From Phallus indusiatus (lineage: Eukaryota; Basidiomycota; Agaricomycetes; Phallales; Phallaceae): a DNA stretch of 64,000 nucleotides. Positions 23,018 to 32,074 of this stretch are shown one piece after another; positions within the stretch are counted from its first letter, which is position 1, and the number at the start of each line of letters is the position of its first letter. A program made the translations under genes and the position numbers. The notes beneath the pieces were generated by a model. That model ran no database searches. It was given only the letters and a program-made list of their open reading frames with translations, and had not been told where the DNA came from. Location: the NCBI GenBank assembly GCA_027605045.1, contig JAQFWX010000007.1:1922001-1986000 (forward strand), in the 5' to 3' direction.

Positions 23018-23693
23018 TCCTCCCCTTGTGACTTGGACTCCAAGTCATAGGATCGCGAAGAGGAAGCATCTGACTGTAATCAGTCAGAGGGATTGCTGTA
23101 GTCAATCTCCATGCTCTCCGAGGCACTCGGATGCGGTGCGTCAAGGTCCTCAGGGGCCTCAACAATTCCTCGTCCGTCATCTGAATTGGGACGGACGGGG
23201 AGTAAACCTTATTAGGCGGGCCTGCCACAATACTGGCAGGTGATGCCGACGCATGGACGGCGGGGGCGGCCGACTGAGTCGTACGCGCCTTTTTTGTTGG
23301 ACGATCCAGTCCACGGCGCACGCGATAGTCATGCGCGATGCGATTAACATCTTCTCCATTGGCGTAACGTTGGAGAAGGGGCGCGATCACCTCAGTGACG
23401 CGTCTTGTCGTCGCTCCATTGGCGTGCATGGAGCGAATCACCTCCTCTATGGTAATGGAGGAGGGGGATTTGCACTCGAAGGAACGAGTGTAGCCTTCCA
23501 TGAGCGTGGAAGGCAGGTGGGTGGAGGAATTACCCCTACCACCGAGAACTTCTTCCCACACAGTAAGTGCGGGGTCGAGGAGGCACTCAGCCGCCTTCTC
23601 GAGGAACTTGGCACGCACTTCACGAGTACGTGTGACTCGTTTGAGCCATGCGAACACCTCAACATCTTGAGGGTTTAATGATCCATCCGACAT
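23013..23693 (-). CDS. G1 accessory ORF C (226 aa), unknown function
   Basis: Last ORF of G1, ending inside the first bases of the 3' LTR. It starts with ATG overlapping the stop of the preceding ORF as TAATG. The first half looks helical (VFAWLKRVTRTREVRAKFLE, ITIEEVIRSMHANGA, IAPLLQRYANGEDV); the second half is low-complexity and basic (VRRGLDRPTKKARTT). I recognise no domain. No counterpart exists in G2 or G3. Its position suggests an accessory product peculiar to this family. Confidence 0.55.
   Translation of the reverse strand: MSDGSLNPQDVEVFAWLKRVTRTREVRAKFLEKAAECLLDPALTVWEEVLGGRGNSSTHLPSTLMEGYTRSFECKSPSSITIEEVIRSMHANGATTRRVTEVIAPLLQRYANGEDVNRIAHDYRVRRGLDRPTKKARTTQSAAPAVHASASPASIVAGPPNKVYSPSVPIQMTDEELLRPLRTLTHRIRVPRRAWRLTTAIPLTDYSQMLPLRDPMTWSPSHKGRM
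23018..23028 (-). other. G1 polypurine tract
   Basis: On the minus strand AAGGGGAGGA abuts the 3' LTR start, the usual primer site for plus-strand cDNA synthesis. It overlaps the end of accessory ORF C. Confidence 0.6.
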
Positions 23694-24832
23694 TAGTCGG
23701 ATGTAGGGAGGACCTGGTTAGGGTCCGCATTCCAAGTATTGATTAAATACTTGATCTCGGGGTGGATTAACTCTCCCGAGATAAACACCACCGATGGACG
23801 GTTGGCGGCAGCCTCCATAGCTTCAAGCTTGGCTGTTTTCCTCGCCAGGCGGCGCTCCTTCATGGATCTGCGCCAACGAGTCCATGCGTATGAAATACGC
23901 ATGTGAACCCCTCTGTCATCGGGGTACGTGAACACCGGGGGGTCGGTCCAAACCCGGGTTCCAATCTCGACGAACAATGGTTCGTCGAGGCTGCAGGTGT
24001 TATACCATGCAGTAGGATTGGGGGTGCCAGGCACCAGAGAATGATCCCCACTAACAGTGGGGTCGAAACCCTTGACGAAGAAGGGCCATGGGTCCCTATT
24101 GGAGTCCCATCCTGGCTTGGTCCGTGGATACGGACCAGAGGGTTTCCTTGGAGAAACCGGGGCAGCATCGCGAGAGCCCGATGCCTTGGTTGCATCAGCG
24201 TAGGTACGCTGAGGCTTGTGTTTGGTGGACGACGCGATGGAGGCGTCGTCATCATAGTCATTATCATCGACTATATCTTCCATGTCGTCGTCAGACGACA
24301 TGTCGTTGAAGATATCAGGCAAAGGGGCTGCCTGGGATGGTTCAGGCGCTTTATCGGCCTGGTCTCTCGACCGCTTTTGGAGGTCGATGGGGTAGTCGAC
24401 GGGCCTGCCGTCGACGCTGAACGTTCAAGTTCAGCAATGCGAGCTTTCAGCTCGCAGATATGACGATTCGCATCGTCGAGGTGGTCTGTCAAGGACTTGA
24501 CGTCCTTTTCAGCTTCTTCTAGACGTTCGTCTAGATGATAGTACTCCTCTTTATGAAGGGAAAGGCCTTGTAGACGGCCTGCTTGACCATATCATGGTCA
24601 AGGATGATTGCCCCGCTGCCAGCGGGGCCTGCCAGGTGACTGGCAAAGTCGTTGCACGCAGTGCAACTATCATTGTTATGATAGACGGATATGCATCCGT
24701 CCATCGCGTCTAAGGTCCATTCGGACCTTTGCAGGGCCAGTTGAGCCTCTGCTTTTTGAACCTACTAACAGGTTGCGGCGTAGGCGACCGCGAGCGTGAT
24801 CGTTCGCGTTGTTTTCCCTTGCTGTCAGGCAT
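23693..24832 (-). CDS. G1 accessory ORF A/B, frame-broken, unknown function
   Basis: Starts MPDSKGKQRERSRSRSPTP at 24832 and ends at 23693. The content is an Arg/Ser-rich start, a short segment with CTAC, a coiled-coil-like part (HLDERLEEAEKDVKSLTDHL then ICELKARIAELER), an acidic patch (MSSDDDMEDIVDDNDYDDD), and a conserved-looking C-terminus (DPWPFFVKGFDP, FTYPDDRGVHMRISYAW, RRSMKERRLARK). At least two frame changes (about 24720-24550 and near 24390) separate these pieces in this copy. I cannot assign a function. A nucleic-acid or capsid partner role would fit the composition, but that is inference. Confidence 0.5.
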
Positions 24833-24911
24833 GGGGGTGTGAGGAGAAAAGACCGTGAACGGACTTTTGGGTTATATACTTGGGCGGCCTCATGGAGCGC
24901 CCAAGTGAAAA

Positions 24912-25892
24912 TTACCTCACCGCGTAGCAGTGAAGTGCCAGTGGATCCCTGTGGGTGGGATCTTCAAGCAGATCCCGAGTGGGATCTGGGCGCTTGTTGT
25001 TGGTCCGCGACTCTCCGTGATTGGATAGTCGTGGCAGCTGCCGAGGCTCGTTTACGCCTCGTAATTGCAAGTACTCGTCTAGAGCTTGCAAGTCCTTACA
25101 GTTACTGTAAGGTTCCCAAGTGGTATCCCCAAGGGTTCACTGGACTAGGAACTCGAGATCTTTCTCGCGAGTTCCACTCCAGCGATGAGCTAGGAGTTCC
25201 TCGACGTGCCATTCAGCATCGTCTGGCTGTCCAAAGTCATACGCCGTGAGTGTATCGCGGCGTGGAAATCTCTCATCGTCGTTGGCGATGTGAGGTTTAA
25301 TCAAATCCACGTGAAATACGGGATTTATGCGACGTTGCTTGAGCTCTTCAGAGAGCTCAAGTTTTACTGTGATATTGTCTTTAACGGACAATATTTTGTA
25401 TGGTCCCACATAACGCGGGATCAACTTCTTAACTCTCCCCTTGGGGAGGTTGAGATTCCTCGTCGACAGATAGACGAGGTCACCCTCTTTGTACTCCGGT
25501 GCATCGCGCCGTGAGTTGTTCGCGTAGTGAGCCTGTTTAACGCGATTGGCTATGATAGCGTCATGCGCTATCATGAGGTTCCACTTTGCCTGTTGAGCAA
25601 AGTGTTGAACACCTTTGAATTTGGTGTTCGTCTCAATTTTCCTTCCCAAACTGGGAAGGTAGCCGTAGTTGAGTTCAAACGGCGCGAAACCAGTGGTTTC
25701 GCTGGTGCTGCTATTAATAGCAAACTCCACCATTGGGATCCTTTCGGCCCAATCTTTTGATCGTTCTGTATGACGGAACGAAGTATTTGACCAATTGAGC
25801 GATTGGCTCGCTCGGTAGATCCATCCGTTTGCGGATGGAACACCGTGGACATGAGCAATCGTGTCCCCATTAGGCGTTGCAGTTCCTGCCAA
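24912..25892 (-). CDS. G1 integrase C-terminal part with chromodomain
   Basis: Continues integrase after a frameshift near 25755: WAERIPMVEFAINSS, FAPFELNYGYLPS and VGPYKILSVKDNITVKLEL, the region after the DDE core. The chromodomain follows, EWHVEELLAHRWSG..LEFLVQ, then TLGDTTWEPYSNCKDLQALD. An in-frame TGA at 25137-25139 replaces the Trp expected between VQ and TLG. Chromodomains direct Ty3/Gypsy chromovirus integration to modified histones. The product reads on to a stop at about 24912. Confidence 0.75.
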
Positions 25893-26368
25893 AACTTGGC
25901 AGTGAATCGTGCATCCCTGTCACTCACGATTGAGTCAGGGACACCGTGGAGTCTTACGACTTCACTGAGGTATAACCAGGCTGTGCCCTTGGCGGTCAGC
26001 TTGGTGGTGGTTGGCATCAGACGAACCATAGAGGTCAGTCTGTCAATCACGACGAATAGGAAGTCGTGGCCGTTTGAAACGGGTAATGGACCGACGAAGT
26101 CCATTCCAATCGATTCCCAAGGTTTATTGGGAATCAGGAGTTGTTTTAACAGACCACTGGGGTGATTATTCTCCCCTTTGTTGGTCTGGCACGTTCCGCA
26201 GGATCTGCAGAACGTATCGATGTCTTCAATCATCGATTTCCACCAGTACGCTTGTCTAACGTACTGAGACGTTTTGTAACGTCCAAAGTGCCCAACAATT
26301 TGGTGGGCCTCACTGATTATAATCTCAGTGATCCTCCTCCCCTTGTAAAATGCGTTATGGGGACGCAT
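25571..26368 (-). CDS. G1 integrase (zinc-binding and catalytic core)
   Basis: Inserts cDNA into host DNA. It has the H-H-C-C motif (HQIVGHFGRY..CRSCGTC) followed by a DDE core: GMDFVGPLPVSNGHDF, SIVSDRDARFTAKFW and TDGSTERANRS provide D, D and E. The frame is entered after a one-base loss in a C run near 26360 (CCCC here, CCCCC in the fragment at 32490) and lost again at an A run near 25755 (AAAA here, AAAAA at about 34370). Confidence 0.82.
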   Translation of the reverse strand: MRPHNAFYKGRRITEIIISEAHQIVGHFGRYKTSQYVRQAYWWKSMIEDIDTFCRSCGTCQTNKGENNHPSGLLKQLLIPNKPWESIGMDFVGPLPVSNGHDFLFVVIDRLTSMVRLMPTTTKLTAKGTAWLYLSEVVRLHGVPDSIVSDRDARFTAKFWQELQRLMGTRLLMSTVFHPQTDGSTERANRSIGQILRSVIQNDQKIGPKGSQWWSLLLIAAPAKPLVSRRLNSTTATFPVWEGKLRRTPNSKVFNTLLNRQSGTS

Positions 26369-27510
26369 AATACATCGCGGAGGAACTGATTCTTGGTAAA
26401 GATCAGTTGATTTTTAATTCCAAACGCCTTGTGAGCGTTTGGGTTGGCAAGAACCAGCTTAAATACTGGGTCCTTGTGATAACCTTGCTGTATCAGCGAG
26501 GTAAATTCAGCAAAGCCCTCAATTTTGGCTTTAAGAAGCTTGCTGTCTTGCTCTGCACTTAGAGCAAGTATATCCTCATCGGATTGCGCTTCTGTAATAT
26601 CAGAAGGTGTAGTATTTGAGGGACCTTCAACTCGAGGTTCCTCTCGTACTCGTGAACGTGTAATAACGTTCACTCTCACTTCATCCCTTCTTTCGATGGG
26701 AAGATGATCCCCTTCGGGATCAAGTCTAACGTCAGCGTTGACGTATACCTCCGGAGGGTGAACCTCATCCGGAGTGTCCTCTTCGTAATAACGAGAGAGG
26801 CCATCGGCGACATTGTTAGTGACACCCTTGACATGAATCGTCTCGTAATCAAAACGAGACAGGTATTCATACCACCGTGCTTGGCGCGGTGACATGCGAG
26901 GCTGGGTCTTGAAGTGGACCATGGCCTCGTTGTCCGTTACTAGGGTGAATCTACGCCCTAGTAGTTTGTCTTCCCACTTAAGGAAGGCTTCAAGTACCGC
27001 GATGAGCTCATGCTCATGGGTGCGGTAGTTGTACTGAGCAGGGGTGAACTTCTTCGAGAGAAACCCTGCTGGCCTACATGTTTGCCATGTAGGCCCTTGC
27101 CCATAATAGGCACCGACGCCACATTTAGAGCCGTCGGTTACGACCCAAATTGGATCTGGGTCGTCCACGTTAATAGGCTTCAAGATAGGAGCCTTTCGCG
27201 TGAGTGCTTTGATTGAATCAAAGCACTTGTTCAACAACGGCGTCCATACGAACGGTCTGTTGTTGTACGTACACCCTGATAGTGGTGTAGTGTATGCGGC
27301 TACCCCTGGTAGGTATGCCGCAACGTATTGTACGAGGCCCAGAAATTTCTGGACATCGTTATACGTGCGTGGAGTTCTCCACTCACGTATTTTATCCATC
27401 TTCTCTTGATCGGGATGGATGCCATCATCGTCAATGATGTGGCCTAAGCACTCCAGTCGCTTAGAGTATAAGTCAACTTTACGACTACTCAGGTAAAGTT
27501 GTGCCTCTCA
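26317..27510 (-). CDS. G1 RT thumb/connection and RNase H
   Basis: Starts in frame with CLGHIIDDDGIHPD and MDKIREWRTPRTYNDVQKFL, a typical Gypsy connection. RNase H follows: IWVVTDGSKCGVGAYY, HEHELIAVLEAFLKWEDKL and FTLVTDNEAMVHF with D, E and D present. The linker to integrase reads through VRVNVITRSRVREEPRV. The frame differs from the upstream RT ORF by an indel near 27510. Confidence 0.78.
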
Positions 27511-28024
27511 AACGCGAGAAGGCGTTCTCTAGATGCTGCTGATGCAGATCTATTGTGTTTGAATAGACGAACACGTCGTCTATGTATGCATCCGTCGAAC
27601 GACCGATGCAGTCCCTAAAGATATGGGTCATCAGACGTTGAAACGTCGATGGGGCATTGCAGTCTCCTTGCTGCATGACATGGCTCTTGAAAGTGCCATA
27701 GATGGTGGCAAAGGTCGTCTTGTGGACGTCCTCTGGGACTATGCGTACCTGCTCGTACGCCTCAGTCAGATCAATCTTTGATCTGTATTTGTGTCTCGCC
27801 ACGTTCTGGCGGATGGTTTCCTGGTCAGGGAAGGGCGTTACGTCCTTCTCTGTGTTTTCGTTCTGCAGGCGCAGATCGAACACGGTCCGTAGTGCTAAGA
27901 CCACGGCTCGTTTCTGCAGGCAAAGCATAGGGATTGCCTGTGTAGCTACAGTTGGTTCCCACCAACCTGCAGCTACGTATCGCTGAATCTTTTCAGCGAG
28001 TAGCGCTTGAGCGCATCCGGGCAC
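27485..28024 (-). CDS. G1 reverse transcriptase (fingers/palm)
   Basis: Copies the element RNA into DNA. Motifs: WEPTVATQAIPMLCLQKR, VFDLRLQNENTEKDVTPFPD, YRSKIDLTEAYEQVRIVPED, HVMQQGDCNAPSTFQRLM and the catalytic YIDDVFVYS. A perfect 8-bp hairpin (27563-27583, arms ATAGACGA/TCGTCTAT) lies over the YIDD codons. The frame is shifted against the protease ORF near 28010. Confidence 0.82.
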   Translation of the reverse strand: MPGCAQALLAEKIQRYVAAGWWEPTVATQAIPMLCLQKRAVVLALRTVFDLRLQNENTEKDVTPFPDQETIRQNVARHKYRSKIDLTEAYEQVRIVPEDVHKTTFATIYGTFKSHVMQQGDCNAPSTFQRLMTHIFRDCIGRSTDAYIDDVFVYSNTIDLHQQHLENAFSRLRGTTLPE

Positions 28025-29100
28025 CTGGGAAGGTGGTACCGGATCTTCTTATTGGGTTCAATAAGAGGAATCTGATGATTCACTTCCCGAAACGGGGGAA
28101 GTCGGGAAGGGACAGGACCGAAAAGGTCACTGTACTTGTTCTTCCAGTACTCGATGAGTGCTGGGATATTCTCTTCCGTCATCTCAGGGACGGAGGAGCT
28201 GGAATGTTGGGTGCTGGCTAGCACCATCGCTCCTGTTTCAGGAGCGTGTCCAATCACATGGTGATTGGTGTCAATCACCTCGCCGTCGCGGGTGATTGTA
28301 CCTCTGCTGAAATCCAGGCAGATGTTGTAGCGTCTCAGGAATGGGACGCCAATGATCACATCATAGTGATCGATGTTGACGATGTCAAAGTACTCTTGGA
28401 CATCGATACCTCCGAATTGGATTCGGGTGTACGTTCCATACTGGATGGAAGACTTGCTGCCCTTAACGGCCAGCTGCAGCACGACAGGTTTGTCGAGCTT
28501 GAAGGTTCTTGCCCCGGTGGCAAGAGAGAAATGAGGGGACATGATCATCCCCTGGCATCCACTGTCGACTAGGCAGTGAGCCAATTGGCCATTAACTGGC
28601 CAGAAACCCTCAATGGGTCTCGATGCGTTTCTGTCTCGTGTTGGGGCACGAGAGCTCACTCTAGCCGTATGGTCATAGAGTGGTTCCTTGCTCGTAGCGA
28701 GCGAGGACTCATTGTCATCCAATGGCGATGACTTGTGGACCGCGAAGTGCAGTCTGCGCTCCTCATACTCGTCACCAATTGTGAGGAGCATGTATACACT
28801 GGGACCATTGTCATCATCGTCCCATTGGTATTGGATGCCCTCGTCGTCCTCGACGGGGTCGTTGGTGGGCTCGTCTTGGGCCACCTCTTCCTCCACAGCT
28901 TGTTCAGCTGTGGGGTCTTCCACGTTCTCCTGCGGGGCATCGTTCGATGTCTCGCCAGAGGTCTCTTCAACCTCTTCGATACGACCCACATTGGCTCGTA
29001 CCTGTCTCAGTCTGGGGCACGCATTTCTGTAATGTCCCACCTGCCCACAGTTGAAACACGTGGGAGGGGTAGTGCTAGTGCGATTGTTCGTACTAGTTGG
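27973..29100 (-). CDS. G1 zinc knuckle, acidic linker and aspartic protease
   Basis: Begins with a CCHC zinc knuckle CFNCGQVGHYRNAC, continues through an acidic Glu/Asp-rich linker (EEVEETSGETSNDAPQENVE), then the retropepsin: LVDSGCQGMIMSPHF (DSG instead of DTG) and YDVIIGVPFLRRYNICLDF. It ends at the RT start (KKIRYHLPRCPDAL). The frame is open back to about 29180, so a frameshift from the gag ORF at 29007-29954 is needed to join them. Confidence 0.75.
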   Translation of the reverse strand, partial: PTSTNNRTSTTPPTCFNCGQVGHYRNACPRLRQVRANVGRIEEVEETSGETSNDAPQENVEDPTAEQAVEEEVAQDEPTNDPVEDDEGIQYQWDDDDNGPSVYMLLTIGDEYEERRLHFAVHKSSPLDDNESSLATSKEPLYDHTARVSSRAPTRDRNASRPIEGFWPVNGQLAHCLVDSGCQGMIMSPHFSLATGARTFKLDKPVVLQLAVKGSKSSIQYGTYTRIQFGGIDVQEYFDIVNIDHYDVIIGVPFLRRYNICLDFSRGTITRDGEVIDTNHHVIGHAPETGAMVLASTQHSSSSVPEMTEENIPALIEYWKNKYSDLFGPVPSRLPPFREVNHQIPLIEPNKKIRYHLPRCPDALKRYSLKRFSDT

Positions 29101-29954
29101 GGCAGTCCTAGCGAGCTGCGAGTTATGATTTCTCGAGCTTGATGAGCTCGAGGGCGATTCCCCAATGGGGAATTGCCATTAGTTCGCGTCTCATGGGGAC
29201 GCGCAGAGGGACCGTGGTTCCTCTGGTTCAAGCGCATATTGTTTGAATGCGCTTGTCTGGCCAAGTTGGTGTGGCTGCTGCTGCTGCCACTACCACTACT
29301 GCCACTACTACCCGTTGGACGGGTAGTGCTTCCTTGGGAGGCCGTTATCGACCTCCGCTTCTTGAACGCCTCCTCTACTTGGATGGCGAGTGCAAGTAGT
29401 TCCTTAGCAGACATCTGCTCAGGACTACCGCCTCTGAATGCTACTTCAGCGGCGAGGCTGTGGTTCAGCCCATCAAGGAACCTCCTCCTGAATGTATAAT
29501 CATCAGGAGGGTGCGCTAGTCTGTTGGCTAGCGTGAGTAACGCACTCATGTATTCGTGTACAGAGTGCGATCCTTGCCATTCGCGTTCGAACTGGATCGC
29601 CACCTCACTTCTCGAGTGGGGTGGGAGGAATCGTTCGTGTAGTCTCCGTAAAGCGGGGACTAGGGTCCACTCATGCATGGGACGAGTACCTCGTTCCACG
29701 TTCTGGGTGAACCACTCTTGTGCCAACCCTTCTAGGCGCATGCCTAGAAAGGAGAGTTGCTCTGCTTGGCTGACTTCTCCAAGCAGGTGGTTTACGCGTA
29801 GCCAGCGTAACAGACCCGACACAAAGTTGTCGAAGTCCTCGGCTCTGGACGAGCCGCTATATGTGGGCGGGAGCCCTATCTTCGCTCCTGCTTTCGCAAG
29901 GGGCGAGTTGCCTGGCATCATATCCCTGTTTGCAATCAGGGCTTCTTGAACCAT
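29007..29954 (-). CDS. G1 gag, capsid-like part
   Basis: Contains a Ty3/Gypsy capsid pattern: GLPPTYSGSSRAEDFDNFVS, LRWLRVNHLL, LGMRLEGLAQEWFTQNV, IQFEREWQGSHSVHEYMSAL and FRRRFLDGLNHSLAAEV, then a basic Ser/Gly-rich tail. ATG follows the stop of the upstream ORF by two bases. Its last 35 codons run in the wrong frame past the zinc knuckle, where the next ORF takes over. Confidence 0.78.
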   Translation of the reverse strand: MVQEALIANRDMMPGNSPLAKAGAKIGLPPTYSGSSRAEDFDNFVSGLLRWLRVNHLLGEVSQAEQLSFLGMRLEGLAQEWFTQNVERGTRPMHEWTLVPALRRLHERFLPPHSRSEVAIQFEREWQGSHSVHEYMSALLTLANRLAHPPDDYTFRRRFLDGLNHSLAAEVAFRGGSPEQMSAKELLALAIQVEEAFKKRRSITASQGSTTRPTGSSGSSGSGSSSSHTNLARQAHSNNMRLNQRNHGPSARPHETRTNGNSPLGNRPRAHQAREIITRSSLGLPQLVRTIALALPLPRVSTVGRWDITEMRAPD

Positions 29955-29956
29955 GG

Positions 29957-31477
29957 CTATGACGCCCTCAAGTACTGGGCGTCGTCGTTGAAAGGGTCAA
30001 ATCTTTCAACACGTTCCTCATCGAACGGTGTGGCGCGGAGATCCTCGCCATACTGTGGTCGACGAGCGTATCCATCATATGGATCGATACGTGGTGCTTC
30101 TGCTGGGTTAGCAGATGCTTGCCTCTGCCCATTGGGCTCGGCACTTTGCCTTGGCAGTTGTCTGCCAGGGGGTGATGCTCTGTCGTCTGGACGACTTGAG
30201 CTTGTGGCTGGGTCTGGCGATGGGATCCTATCGCCAGTGATGGCATTATAGCCACCTTCAAGCACACGAGCATGGCGGACCGCGTTCATACGCGCGTCCC
30301 TCGCGATGCGGATCCTATTTTGGATGATCCGCATTTGCTGCTCGTTGGGAGTGTCAGTCTCGAGAGAGCCTGCTACAGCTTCCTCGAGCGCATTAGTGGC
30401 CGTCTCCACAGCCCGTGCATGCGTACGGATTGCTCTGTCGGAGAGTAGCCTTGCTATCCTCTGGTATTCGAGGGCAGCTTGGGCGACCACTTCAGCATCC
30501 TCTCGTGGGGGTGCTCCATTTCGCGACTGGTTCACCAGTCGCGTGGCTATCTCGGTATCGATATAGTCACCAACCGCGTCAGACTCGTGAGGCGGTTGTC
30601 TTGTGAAACGGTGCATTCGTCTCACTGTTTCTCTGCCAGCCTCTATTTCAGGGCCGGGGTTTCTAGGAGCTGTATATGCCGTAGCTCCTTGAGTAGGAGG
30701 TCTATCAGGACGCGTACTCGGTCCTGGGGTAACGTTCTGAGAACGTTGTCTGGTGCCTGTTGGTGCAGGCTCAGGGGATTGGGAATTACCAGCTGTCGCT
30801 GGTGACGGACTGGCATATGTCGGTCCCGTCGGTGTAACAAACCTAGCTTGTGGGGCTGGGTTTGTGAATTGATATGCAAGGCGACTCGTCGGCCCTGCTG
30901 GTCTAGGACGAGTAGATCCAGTACCTGATGCAGGCGGATCTACCGCTCTGCTTTTTCCTTTGTCAGAGCGTGCTCGTGCAGGCTCTGCTTCAGGAGACAA
31001 GTCTGTTGTCCTGACTTGGTCCCTGTCAGTGCCTGTAGTAACAGGCTCTGGCTCAGGGTTTTCAACTCCTGCGTTGACATTCTCGATTAATCGAGCTAGT
31101 CTCTGCAGTTCTGACGGGGACATATTCCCGTTCCTCACGCCATCGAGTAACGATGCGTGAACAGCGTTCATTGTCTCGTCCCTTCGGATGGACCTGTCGC
31201 TCCTGACGCTAAGTCTGGAGCGACCAGATGCTACGGACTTTACGTCCTCATCTTCTTCATCAGCGAGTTGGGGCTGATGTTCCATCGTCTGCGACGCAGG
31301 ACGAGTGGGATTTTGGGTTGATGCATCCACTCTCTCCCATGTGGATGACTCTCCTTCGAGGGTTCCTTCCCTAGACGGGTCGGGATTTTCGGTTTGCACT
31401 GGCCCGGGTGGGTCAGGCTGATTGGAATCAGGTGTACCACGATCTGGTGCACTCTGACTCCTGGTAGTAGGAGCCAT
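29957..31477 (-). CDS. G1 gag-like N-terminal ORF (506 aa), largely disordered
   Basis: First ORF after the 5' LTR, starting MAPTTRSQSAPDRGTPDSNQ. The composition is Pro/Ser/Thr/Arg-rich and probably disordered, with helical pieces (EDAEVVAQAALEYQRIARLL, EQQMRIIQNRIRIARDARMN). It ends two bases before the capsid ORF. It may be an N-terminal gag extension translated separately. No enzymatic motif seen. Confidence 0.65.
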   Translation of the reverse strand: MAPTTRSQSAPDRGTPDSNQPDPPGPVQTENPDPSREGTLEGESSTWERVDASTQNPTRPASQTMEHQPQLADEEDEDVKSVASGRSRLSVRSDRSIRRDETMNAVHASLLDGVRNGNMSPSELQRLARLIENVNAGVENPEPEPVTTGTDRDQVRTTDLSPEAEPARARSDKGKSRAVDPPASGTGSTRPRPAGPTSRLAYQFTNPAPQARFVTPTGPTYASPSPATAGNSQSPEPAPTGTRQRSQNVTPGPSTRPDRPPTQGATAYTAPRNPGPEIEAGRETVRRMHRFTRQPPHESDAVGDYIDTEIATRLVNQSRNGAPPREDAEVVAQAALEYQRIARLLSDRAIRTHARAVETATNALEEAVAGSLETDTPNEQQMRIIQNRIRIARDARMNAVRHARVLEGGYNAITGDRIPSPDPATSSSRPDDRASPPGRQLPRQSAEPNGQRQASANPAEAPRIDPYDGYARRPQYGEDLRATPFDEERVERFDPFNDDAQYLRAS

Positions 31478-31562
31478 TGAATCCTCCTGTAATAGGAAGG
31501 GTTAATTTCGCTTGCTTAATACAGCGGCGGGTTGTTTTTAACGCCTTTGGTGTTAAAAAAGA

Positions 31563-31883
31563 TGTAACGTTTCGTTACTTTTTATAGTGTACCGCTTGCG
31601 GTACACAGTTTATATCACGCTGTAGTTTCACGCCACAAGTAACAGACCAAAGTGCTGTATTTTCTTTGTGGAGTAAAACAAGTTGCGCGTGCTGAATCAG
31701 CACGCGCGTAGCTACTACTAATGTATAGTTATTACATAATGGCTCGCCGCGCCGCGGCGAGCCAGAGGCGTTAAGCGCCTCTGTTATTAGAGTAAGTAAT
31801 AGTAACTACTGCAGAGGGCGAAGCCCTCTGCATATGCCTATGTGGCATATACTCAATCCACCGCATGCGGTGGATCCGTTACA
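31563..31883 (-). repeat. G1 5' LTR
   Basis: Same 321-bp sequence as 22697-23017; the only difference I see is in the palindrome around 31685 (gcgcgtgc here, gcgcatgc in the other copy). Ends at a G2-type LTR fragment. Confidence 0.9.
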
Positions 31884-32074
31884 CGTCTGGCACTTAGCTG
31901 TGTCAGGGCCGCACGCCGCGTTATCGTTTTTCATGTATATAGTCGCAGTCCCTAGAGTGAGGGTCCCTAAGCTTGTTCTCTTAGGATCCCCTCCCTCTAG
32001 GTGAGTAGTTAGTTCTCCCTAATATATTTCTCTTAGGATCCCCTCCCTCTAGCTTGAGCTGAGTAGCCCTAACA
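31884..32074 (+). repeat. G2-family LTR fragment
   Basis: Ends GCCCTAACA like other G2 LTRs (in inverse orientation to 38244 and 50668). It contains the twice-repeated ggatcccctccctct motif, a TATA (tatatag) and the self-priming 11-mer AAGCTTGTTCT. The other end is missing at the G1 junction. Confidence 0.75.

Larger units (their letters stand above)
22697..31883 (-). mobile_element. Ty3/Gypsy LTR retrotransposon G1, palindrome-rich
   Basis: Complete element read on the minus strand: 5' LTR 31563-31883, split gag, protease, RT, RNase H, integrase with chromodomain, then additional 3' ORFs and the 3' LTR 22697-23017. The LTRs are 321 bp each with TG..CA ends and one difference seen by eye. 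Both flanks carry CGTC, a possible 4-bp target duplication, although the right flank is a G2-type LTR and the left flank is not. Short hairpin-forming inverted repeats occur every 30-50 bases over the LTRs and coding parts alike. Several pol frames are broken, mainly in homopolymers. It sits 133 bases upstream of the Ulp1-like gene. Confidence 0.88.

Noticed and set aside
28688..29032. Ser-rich plus-strand ORFs within G1
   Set aside because: Antisense shadows of the acidic linker in the minus-strand protease ORF.
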